Position numbers and translations under genes: made by a program
In this document: positions 14,107 through 18,407 of the stretch, piece by piece
Layout of the letters: every line of letters begins with the position of its first letter
Position numbering within the stretch: the stretch's first letter is position 1
Assembly (NCBI GenBank): GCA_030044695.1
Contig: JASIDM010000068.1
Location: 1-18,407 of the forward strand
DNA from: Thermoplasmata archaeon
Lineage (GTDB): Archaea; Thermoplasmatota; Thermoplasmata; Lutacidiplasmatales; UBA184
Direction: 5' to 3'
Length of the DNA: 18,407 nucleotides
The notes under the pieces: generated by a model
Told to the model about the DNA's origin: nothing
The model's input: the letters and a program-made list of their open reading frames with translations, nothing else
Database searches by the model: none

Positions 14107-14499
14107 GTGCGCGGCGCGGACGAGGGCGCGGGACCCGAGGTCGACCCGGAGCGGGACGGCGCCCCGCACCTCGCCGAACGGATCGAGGAGGAGCTGGATC
14201 TCCTGGCCCGGAACGTCGACATCCTGGAGAAGCTCGCGAAGAGCCCTCCGATCGGGATCATCCGGCTCAGCGAGGCCCTCAAGCTCCCGATCCACAAGAC
14301 CCGCTACTCGCTGCACCTTCTCGAGCGCGAGGGCGTGGTGCAACCGAGCGCGGACGGCGCCGTCGTCACCGACCGCGCGGCGGAGTTCTGGATCACGTTG
14401 AACCGCTCCCTCGAGCGGATGACCGAGTTGATCGAGCATCTTCGGTCCCGGGCCGCCGAGCACCAGCGGCGGGGCCCGCCGGGTCGGAAAGGCTATTAG
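14107..14499 (+). CDS. Winged-helix DNA-binding protein, predicted transcription regulator
   Basis: 130 residues. A disordered acidic N-terminus (to ~22) is followed by an amphipathic helix (LAERIEEELDLLARNVDILEKLA). The winged helix-turn-helix is at about 47-90: PIGIIRLSEALKLPIHKTRYSLHLLEREGVVQPSADGAVVTDRA. RLSEALKLPIHKTRYSLHLL is the helix-turn-helix and VVQPSADGAVVTD the wing. A long C-terminal helix (WITLNRSLERMTELIEHLRSRAAEH) may dimerise. Similar short regulators are widespread in Euryarchaeota and mostly uncharacterised. Targets are unknown. The GTG start follows a TATA-like box; the tRNA-Asn promoter overlaps its stop codon. Confidence 0.85.
   Translation: MRGADEGAGPEVDPERDGAPHLAERIEEELDLLARNVDILEKLAKSPPIGIIRLSEALKLPIHKTRYSLHLLEREGVVQPSADGAVVTDRAAEFWITLNRSLERMTELIEHLRSRAAEHQRRGPPGRKGY
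14492..14499 (+). promoter_or_regulatory. TATA box for tRNA-Asn, overlapping an upstream stop codon
   Basis: GCTATTAG is centred about 31 nt before the first base of tRNA-Asn and includes the stop codon of the winged-helix gene. It is the only AT-rich patch before the tRNA pair. Confidence 0.5.
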
Positions 14500-14525
14500 A
14501 CCGATGCCGGCTCGGACGCCCCGGT

Positions 14526-14629
14526 GCCGCCGTAGCTCAGCGGCAGAGCGATCGGCTGTTAACCGAAAGGTCAGCGGTTCGAAAGGTTCGCGGTCGCGGG
14601 CCGCGCACCCCAAATTCCGCTCGGCGGCG
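14526..14629 (+). tRNA. tRNA-Asn (anticodon GTT) with a T-loop intron
   Basis: 104 nt in the genome, 72 nt when mature. Acceptor GCCGCCG (14526-14532) pairs perfectly with CGGCGGC (14622-14628); discriminator G; no encoded CCA. The D-arm is GCTC-AGCGGCA-GAGC. The anticodon loop CTGTTAA carries GTT; the stem has four pairs plus an A27/A43 mismatch. The T-stem AGCGG (14573-14577) pairs with CCGCT (14617-14621), but 39 nt lie between instead of 7. Removing 14584-14615 restores TTCGAAT, the canonical T-loop, which puts the intron between positions 59 and 60. A simple hairpin gene without the intron would not fold as a tRNA. Confidence 0.93.
14584..14615 (+). other. 32-nt tRNA intron in the T-loop, bulge-helix-bulge fold
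   Basis: The flanks form an archaeal splicing motif. The outer helix is the T-stem (14573-14577 with 14617-14621). The central four-base helix TTCG (14578-14581) faces CCAA (14610-14613), with one C/C mismatch. The two 3-nt bulges are AAA (14582-14584) and ATT (14614-14616). The inner hairpin pairs GGT with ACC (14585-14587 with 14607-14609) and CGCGG with CCGCG (14589-14593 with 14601-14605), with one T/C mismatch and a 7-nt loop. Cutting after the second base of each bulge gives exactly the TTCGAAT loop. The expected enzyme is the archaeal tRNA-splicing endonuclease. Confidence 0.88.
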
Positions 14630-14648
14630 CCTCTTCGGCATCGGCGGC

Positions 14649-14724
14649 GGGCCCGTAGCTTAGCCCGGCTCAGAGCGCCCGGCTCATAACCGGTCGGTCG
14701 ACGGTTCAAATCCGTCCGGGCCCA
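14649..14724 (+). tRNA. tRNA with CAT anticodon (Ile2 or elongator Met)
   Basis: 76 nt. Acceptor GGGCCCG/CGGGCCC is perfect, discriminator A, no encoded CCA. D-arm is GCTT...GAGC with a T/G pair. The anticodon loop CTCATAA gives CAT; the stem has four pairs plus a C27/T43 mismatch. T-arm is GACGG-TTCAAAT-CCGTC. The stem lacks the GGG/CCC of an initiator and the acceptor lacks the initiator's A1-T72 pair. The GGGCC-start with A73 resembles haloarchaeal tRNA-Ile2, whose C34 becomes agmatidine, but elongator Met is not excluded. It lies 19 nt after tRNA-Asn and is probably cotranscribed. Confidence 0.88.
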
Positions 14725-14788
14725 TCCGCTGCGGGACCGTCCGGTTCGAAGAGCTCGCCCCGGAGGGCAGGCGTGCCCGCGGGAACGA

Positions 14789-14796
14789 GTAAATAG
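14789..14796 (+). promoter_or_regulatory. TATA box for the zinc-ribbon membrane protein gene
   Basis: GTAAATAG, centred about 25 nt before the GTG at 14817, is one of the best TATA matches in the window. It supports a leaderless GTG start. Confidence 0.65.
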
Positions 14797-14816
14797 CCAC
14801 CCCCGGTCCCCGGTCG

Positions 14817-15320
14817 GTGCGCGCGCCGAGCCGATCGGGGGAGACGGCCAAGACGCTGATCCTCATCGGGCTGATCCTCGACCTCATCGGCGAAGCGATC
14901 CTTCTCGCCGTGGGGGCCCTGTTCCTCGCGGTCTCGGTTTTCGGCGGGCTCCTGCTCGGGGTCGCGGCGATCGGGCTCCTCTGGGTGATCCTCGTCTGGG
15001 TGTTCTCGTACGCCCGGGTACGCGAGGGGGACTACCAGGGAGCGCGGACCCCCACGCTGGTCTTCGCCATCCTCTCGCTGATCTCGTTCGCCCTGATCCC
15101 GGGGGTCCTGTTCATCATCGCCTACGCGAAGCTCGGCGACGCGATCTCCGAATCCGTCGGGACGCCCCCGGCCTGGAGCGTCCAGCCGACTCCCCCGATC
15201 CCCACCCCCGTCGCGACGGCCACCCCGCTGGCGTCCGCGAGCCGGTTCTGCTCGCACTGCGGCCGGGCGAACTCGGCGACGAGCGGGTTCTGCGAAGGGT
15301 GCGGCGCCCCGCTCGGTTGA
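14817..15320 (+). CDS. Membrane protein with a C-terminal zinc ribbon, unknown function
   Basis: 167 residues. Hydrophobic segments at about 13-40, 43-66 and 80-104 (AKTLILIGLILDLIG; GVAAIGLLWVILVWVF; LVFAILSLISFALIPGVLFI). A Pro/Thr-rich linker at 115-140 leads to a zinc ribbon with Cys145, Cys148, Cys159 and Cys162 (FCSHCGRAN...FCEGCGAPLG). Such membrane-plus-zinc-ribbon proteins are common in archaea and often of unknown role. The ribbon probably lies on the cytoplasmic side and binds a partner. The GTG start follows a clear TATA box at leaderless spacing. It converges with the HesB-like gene across a 110-nt gap with no other feature. Confidence 0.82.
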   Translation: MRAPSRSGETAKTLILIGLILDLIGEAILLAVGALFLAVSVFGGLLLGVAAIGLLWVILVWVFSYARVREGDYQGARTPTLVFAILSLISFALIPGVLFIIAYAKLGDAISESVGTPPAWSVQPTPPIPTPVATATPLASASRFCSHCGRANSATSGFCEGCGAPLG

Positions 15321-15430
15321 ACGCTCGGCCTCCTCAGAATCCGTCGCGCCGGGCCTCGCCCCGGGCTACGGGACCTCCGGTCGTGCGGCCTAGGTCGAGG
15401 GGAACGAAGGAAGGGGTTGGACGGGGCGGT

Positions 15431-15871
15431 CTAGCCGCACCCGCAGCCGCCGGAACCGCAACCGCACCCGCCCCCACCGGAGCCCGTCGGGGTCTCCGCC
15501 AGGGTCGGGGCGGTGATCTTGAAACCGGAGGCGTTCAGGTCCTGGACGTAGTCGATCTTGGCGCCCTTCAGGAGCTCGGCGCTCATGTCGTCGACGACGA
15601 TCGAGAAGCCGTCGACCGGGATCACCTTGTCGCCGTTCCGCGGCCGGTCGAACGCCATGCCGAACGCCGGGCCACCGCCGCCGCCACCACCACTGCCGCA
15701 ACCGCATCCGCCGCCGCCCGAGCCGCAGCCGGAGCCGCAGCCCCCGCCACCGCCGCCGGACTGCAGGTAGACGCGCACGGCCGTCCCGGGCTTCTGGCCC
15801 TTGATCAGCTCCCGGACCTGGTCCTTGGCCTCTTGGGTTACATCGAGTTGAAGTCCACCGTTTTCGTTCAT
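15431..15871 (-). CDS. HesB/IscA-like protein with Gly/Cys-rich insertion and tail
   Basis: 146 residues. The HesB fold is visible as LDVTQEAKDQVRELI (9-23), VRVYLQ (32-37), GPAFGMAFDRPRNGDKVIPVDGFSIVVDD (67-95) and LLKGAKIDYVQDLNASGFKITAPT (100-123). Between ~38 and 66 is a Gly-rich insertion with Cys45, 49, 56 and 58. The C-terminal tail (129-146) has Cys136, 138, 143 and 145. GPAFGMAFD resembles the GGPSFGLALDE pattern of a HesB-like subfamily with Cys-rich ends, so this is probably that branch with an expanded loop. Eight Cys and no others suggest iron-sulfur or metal binding; whether it carries clusters is inference. It lies 70 nt downstream of the canonical paralogue. Confidence 0.9.
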   Translation of the reverse strand: MNENGGLQLDVTQEAKDQVRELIKGQKPGTAVRVYLQSGGGGGGCGSGCGSGGGGCGCGSGGGGGGGPAFGMAFDRPRNGDKVIPVDGFSIVVDDMSAELLKGAKIDYVQDLNASGFKITAPTLAETPTGSGGGGCGCGSGGCGCG

Positions 15872-15917
15872 GCCTGGGGCCCTCCTCTCCTACCCCGAGG
15901 AAGACACGTTGCCGGGA

Positions 15918-15925
15918 CTATAAAG
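15918..15925 (-). promoter_or_regulatory. TATA box between the two HesB/IscA genes
   Basis: The minus strand reads GCTTTATAG, about 50 nt before the ATG at 15871. This predicts a leader of about 24 nt that contains GGAGAGGAGGG (about 15881-15896), a strong ribosome-binding site. The downstream paralogue may therefore have its own promoter as well as read-through from the first. Confidence 0.5.
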
Positions 15926-15941
15926 CCCCGATACCTGACGG

Positions 15942-16271
15942 TCACGCCGAGAACGACTTGCCGCAGGAGCAGGTCGCCTTGGCGTTCGGGTTGATGATCT
16001 TGAAGCCGGACTGCTCGAGCCCGAGCAGGAAGTCGACCTTGAGCCCGTCCAGGAGCGGGGCGCTCGCGTGGTCGACGACCACGGTGAGTCCCCCCTCGCG
16101 GTAGGCGACCTCGTCGCCGGTCTCCTGGCGGTCGAACGACATCCCGTAGGTGAGGCCGGAGCAGCCACCCCCCTGGACGTACAGCCGGAGCGCGGCGCCG
16201 GGCTTCTGTTGCCGCTCCATGATCCGCAGGACCTGGTCCCGTGCGGACGGCGTCACCTCGATCGCGACCAT
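15942..16271 (-). CDS. Iron-sulfur cluster carrier, IscA/ErpA/SufA-type
   Basis: 109 residues, the standard A-type carrier length. All three ligands are present: Cys37 in GGGCSGLTYGMSFD, and Cys101 and Cys103 in ATCSCGKSFSA. The N-terminus IEVTPSARDQVLRIM and the SGFKIINPNA segment are typical. The family accepts iron-sulfur clusters from scaffold proteins and passes them to targets in the cytoplasm. No other isc/suf gene is adjacent. It lies upstream of the Gly/Cys-rich paralogue on the same strand. The ATG has a TATA box about 36 nt upstream and GGTGA in the leader. Confidence 0.95.
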   Translation of the reverse strand: MVAIEVTPSARDQVLRIMERQQKPGAALRLYVQGGGCSGLTYGMSFDRQETGDEVAYREGGLTVVVDHASAPLLDGLKVDFLLGLEQSGFKIINPNAKATCSCGKSFSA

Positions 16272-16303
16272 CGCCCTCGCTCACCGTGCTAGCGGCGCCG
16301 GGG

Positions 16304-16311
16304 GTAAAAGA
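16304..16311 (-). promoter_or_regulatory. TATA box for the IscA-type carrier gene
   Basis: The minus strand reads TCTTTTAC, about 36 nt before the ATG at 16271. It lies in the short gap shared with the divergent amidotransferase gene. Confidence 0.55.
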
Positions 16312-16346
16312 CGTTGCTTACCGCCGCGCCCGCAACGGCTGCGGGC

Positions 16347-16354
16347 GTTATCTA
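16347..16354 (+). promoter_or_regulatory. TATA-like box for the class II amidotransferase gene
   Basis: GTTATCTA is centred about 26 nt before the ATG at 16376, the leaderless spacing. No Shine-Dalgarno site lies between. Confidence 0.55.
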
Positions 16355-16375
16355 CGCCGCCGGGGTCGGTCGGCC

Positions 16376-17242
16376 ATGTGCCGGCTCTTCGGCCTGCTCA
16401 CGGGCCACCACGACACCGCCGAGGAGTGGCTGGTCCGCTCGGACCGCTCGCTCCTCGCCCAGGCGAACGCCTCCCCGGAGACCGCCCAGCGGGACGGCTG
16501 GGGGATCGCCTGGTATGCCGACGGGGGCCGGGCCCACGTGGTGAAGGGGGTCCGCGGGGCGTTCGAACCGGAGGAGCGGGAGCCGTTCCTCGCCGCCGCC
16601 CGGGCGGCCGCTCCGCCGCTCGTCGTCGGGCACCTCCGTCACGCGAGCAACCCGATGGGGCTGCCTCCGGCCCAGCTCCTCGGGCTGGAGAACTCCCAGC
16701 CGTTCGACACCCACAGTCAGATCTTCGCCCACAACGGCGCCATCCCGTTCCCGCAGGAGACCCGACCGTTCCTGGGGGTCCACGAGCGCGAGCTCCGGGG
16801 GGTCAACGACAGCGAGGTGCTGTTCCGGCTGCTCGTGCGGAACACGGAGGAGACGCGGGACCCGCTGCGCGGGTACGTCCAGAGCGTCGAGGACCTCGTC
16901 CGCGTCTGGATCGGTCTCGGCAAACCGAAGGTCGCCCCGTTCTCGGGCCTCAACGTCCTCTTCGCCCCGCGACCGGACGAGCTGTGGGCGTTCTGCCTCT
17001 GGTCCGGCGAGCACGGTGCCGGCCTGCTCGACCCGGGCCGGAGGTACTACGAGATGGCGTACCGCGCGACCCCCCACCGGCTCGTCGTCGGCAGCGAGCC
17101 GTTCGACCGCGAACCGGCCGTCTGGACGCCGATGCCGAGCGGGACGTTCGTCCGCGCGGTACGGGAAGGCGCCCGGATCGAGGTCTCCCGGGGGACGATC
17201 CCGCTGCCCCAGGCGCTCGAGATCGGGCCGGCCCCCGCCTAG
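16376..17242 (+). CDS. Class II glutamine amidotransferase-like Ntn hydrolase (YafJ/EgtC type)
   Basis: 288 residues. The start MCRLFGLLTG places the nucleophile Cys2 at the mature N-terminus after Met removal, which fixes ATG 16376. RDGWGIAWY (39-47), GHLRHASNP (85-93), NSQPFDTHSQIFAHNGAI (106-123) and a GVNDSEVLFRLL segment are the glutaminase core of the class II (GATase type 2) fold. There is no synthetase domain, so this is a stand-alone member like YafJ or the ergothioneine-pathway EgtC, which cleaves a gamma-glutamyl bond. No ergothioneine genes are visible here, so the substrate is open. The next gene follows after 15 nt. Confidence 0.92.
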   Translation: MCRLFGLLTGHHDTAEEWLVRSDRSLLAQANASPETAQRDGWGIAWYADGGRAHVVKGVRGAFEPEEREPFLAAARAAAPPLVVGHLRHASNPMGLPPAQLLGLENSQPFDTHSQIFAHNGAIPFPQETRPFLGVHERELRGVNDSEVLFRLLVRNTEETRDPLRGYVQSVEDLVRVWIGLGKPKVAPFSGLNVLFAPRPDELWAFCLWSGEHGAGLLDPGRRYYEMAYRATPHRLVVGSEPFDREPAVWTPMPSGTFVRAVREGARIEVSRGTIPLPQALEIGPAPA

Positions 17243-17257
17243 CGCCCCCCGCCCTCG

Positions 17258-18184
17258 ATGGCCGACCGCCCGCCGTCGCCGAGCGAGATGATCTCGGGCC
17301 CGGATCTCGGGGGAGGCTACCTCCATCAGCTCTCCATCGACCGGCGCGACGACGTGACGACCTTCACCCATCACGCCCAGGAGGGGGGTCAGGACGCCGG
17401 TGGGCCGCCGGTCGGCGCCCTCGATGTCCTCGGCTTCGTCCATCCGCCGGTCGCGTGCATGTTCGGCGGTCCCCGGTGCTGGCACCGCCGCTACCTGCTC
17501 CCGTTCGCGGCGACGCCGAGGGTGCGGTTCGCCTACCAGCGGTCGCGGTTCGTCCTGGAGACGATGCTCCGTCAGGCGTGGGATCTGGAACCGGTCCCGT
17601 TCGAGGCGGCCCTGGGAGAGCTCCGCCAACGGATCGCGGCGCCGCTTCGGGACGAGGGGATCGAGTGGTACGTGGCCGGCTCCGGCGCGGTGAAGCTGGC
17701 GGGCGGCGGCGGGGAGCCCCACGACATCGACCTGGGCGTCGGCCGTGCCGGGGTCGACCGGCTCGGGAGCCTGCTCGCGGAGTACCTCATCGAGCCCGTC
17801 GCCCCGACGGACGGCCCCGCAGGGGCGATCCGGCTCGGCGGTCGGGCGTTCGTCGGGACCCCTCGCCAGGGGGCGCGGGTCGAATGGTCCGTGCCGATCG
17901 AGTCGCGCGAGCCCCCCCGTTGGGAGGAGCTCGTCGGGGTCCCGGGGGTTACCCGCACGCTCGAGGTGGGGCTCGGAGGTGGGGAGACGGTGCGGATCAG
18001 CCGGCCGGAGTACGCTCTCGTACGAGCCGCCGGTCGCGGGAGGCCGGGGGCCGTGGACGCCGCGCTGCGCGCCCTCCGACAGGTCGGCCCGGACCTCGAG
18101 CTTCTGGAGGCGCTCCTCGAGCGTTCCCCCCTGGGTCCCGACGAACGCCGGGCCCTTCGGGCCCGAGCGGCCGCGCCCGGCTAG
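17258..18184 (+). CDS. Nucleotidyltransferase-like protein, unknown substrate
   Basis: 308 residues. The centre has WYVAGSGAVKLAGGGGEPHDIDLGV (about 137-161). GSG (141-143) followed by D-I-D (156-158) matches the small nucleotidyltransferase fold that binds nucleotide and two metals. After it comes a domain with ARVEWSVPIE and a helical end. The first 100 residues (LGFVHPPVACMFGGPRCWHRRYLLPF) match no family I know. It begins 15 nt after the amidotransferase stop and is probably cotranscribed. ATG 17258 was chosen for this spacing; an in-frame ATG at 17288 is an alternative. The role, perhaps modifying a small molecule or RNA, is inference. Confidence 0.75.
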   Translation: MADRPPSPSEMISGPDLGGGYLHQLSIDRRDDVTTFTHHAQEGGQDAGGPPVGALDVLGFVHPPVACMFGGPRCWHRRYLLPFAATPRVRFAYQRSRFVLETMLRQAWDLEPVPFEAALGELRQRIAAPLRDEGIEWYVAGSGAVKLAGGGGEPHDIDLGVGRAGVDRLGSLLAEYLIEPVAPTDGPAGAIRLGGRAFVGTPRQGARVEWSVPIESREPPRWEELVGVPGVTRTLEVGLGGGETVRISRPEYALVRAAGRGRPGAVDAALRALRQVGPDLELLEALLERSPLGPDERRALRARAAAPG

Positions 18185-18218
18185 CCTACCGACGGCCTCG
18201 TTCGCGTCGAACTGCACC

Positions 18219-18226
18219 TTCATAGC
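18219..18226 (+). promoter_or_regulatory. TATA-like box for the gene cut by the right edge
   Basis: TTCATAGC is centred about 26 nt before the ATG at 18248, again the leaderless spacing. Confidence 0.5.
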
Positions 18227-18247
18227 CCGAAGCGGCGAGCCCCGGCG

Positions 18248-18407
18248 ATGCTCGCGCCCCCGGAGGTCACCGTCCCCGAGCACCTGACGCCGCACGACCT
18301 CGTCGCCTACTTCCGCTGCCCCCACGAGATGGAGTTGGAGCGGGCCCGCAAGCCCCAGGCGGCCCGCGGGCCGATGGGGGCGGTGCGGACCCCGGCGGAC
18401 GTGGTCC
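18248..18407 (+). CDS. N-terminus of a probable PD-(D/E)XK (RecB/Cas4-like) nuclease, partial
   Basis: 53 codons are visible before the window ends. LTPHDLVAYFRCPHEMELERARK resembles the opening of RecB-family/Cas4-type nucleases, where a Ser/Thr-x2-Asp-Leu helix is followed by YxxCPxxxxL, the Cys being one ligand of an iron-sulfur cluster in many members. The catalytic part lies beyond the edge, so this is a guess from one motif. The ATG has a TATA-like box at leaderless spacing and starts 63 nt after the nucleotidyltransferase-like gene. Confidence 0.6.
   Translation, partial: MLAPPEVTVPEHLTPHDLVAYFRCPHEMELERARKPQAARGPMGAVRTPADVV

Noticed and set aside
14526..14629. tRNA-Asn as a pseudogene disrupted by an insertion
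   Set aside because: Acceptor, D-loop, anticodon loop and both T-stem halves are intact. The insert folds as a splicing motif and its removal gives a canonical T-loop.
15661..15760. Simple-sequence repeat of CCG/CCA units that might be a DNA repeat or CRISPR-like array
   Set aside because: No fixed repeat and spacer lengths; it is explained by Gly/Cys codons of the HesB-like protein.
15558..15770. Plus-strand open frame rich in Pro (PPPPPPPLPQPHPPP)
   Set aside because: It is the antisense of the Gly/Cys-rich HesB-like gene; poly-Pro mirrors poly-Gly codons.
16352..18325. Long minus-strand frame opposite the amidotransferase operon
   Set aside because: Shadow of two genes supported by motifs and promoters on the plus strand; composition is Arg/Pro/Asp-rich.

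Overview
This window comes from an archaeon with a very GC-rich genome. The evidence is direct: an archaeal-type prolyl-tRNA synthetase, the phosphorylating archaeal (type II) glyceraldehyde-3-phosphate dehydrogenase, RNA polymerase subunit Rpo7, Spt4, GTP-dependent dephospho-CoA kinase (DUF359), ribosomal proteins S24e and S27ae, a DUF373 membrane protein, tRNAs without encoded CCA, and a tRNA intron with bulge-helix-bulge folding. TATA-like boxes about 25-30 nt before many start codons, often without a Shine-Dalgarno site, also fit archaea. The gene content suits a high-GC member of Thermoplasmatota or another euryarchaeal lineage, but that placement is inference.

Layout. 1-3.7 kb: a small membrane protein, proS (minus), a divergent DUF373 membrane protein, and a purine-type phosphoribosyltransferase (minus) whose stop codon overlaps that of DUF373. 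3.7-7.4 kb: glutamate dehydrogenase and an acyl-CoA dehydrogenase (both minus), then a divergent type II GAPDH (plus). 7.5-9.6 kb: a tight information-processing operon, rpo7-spt4-dephospho-CoA kinase-rps24e-rps27ae, with overlapping or nearly touching genes and low-complexity Ala/Pro/Lys tails on three products. 9.6-13.7 kb: a looser, accessory-looking stretch with a DCC-family thiol protein, a 35-residue membrane peptide, a methyltransferase, a thioredoxin-like protein coupled to a Cys-containing unknown protein, acylphosphatase, tRNA-Arg(CCG) and a HAD hydrolase. 14.1-14.7 kb: a winged-helix regulator followed by tRNA-Asn(GTT), interrupted by a 32-nt intron in its T-loop, and a CAT-anticodon tRNA. 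14.8-16.3 kb: a membrane protein with a zinc ribbon, then two HesB/IscA-type iron-sulfur proteins in tandem (minus), one canonical and one with Gly/Cys-rich insertions. 16.4-18.4 kb: a class II glutamine amidotransferase-like hydrolase and a nucleotidyltransferase-like protein in one operon, then the start of a gene with an N-terminus like RecB/Cas4-type nucleases, cut by the window edge.

Themes: translation and transcription machinery (proS, rpo7, spt4, S24e, S27ae, three tRNAs), central metabolism (gdhA, gap, acyl-CoA dehydrogenase, CoA synthesis) and thiol/iron-sulfur chemistry. No CRISPR array, insertion sequence, integrase or rRNA gene was seen. The most notable single item is the T-loop intron of tRNA-Asn, where folding and the restored mature T-loop agree.
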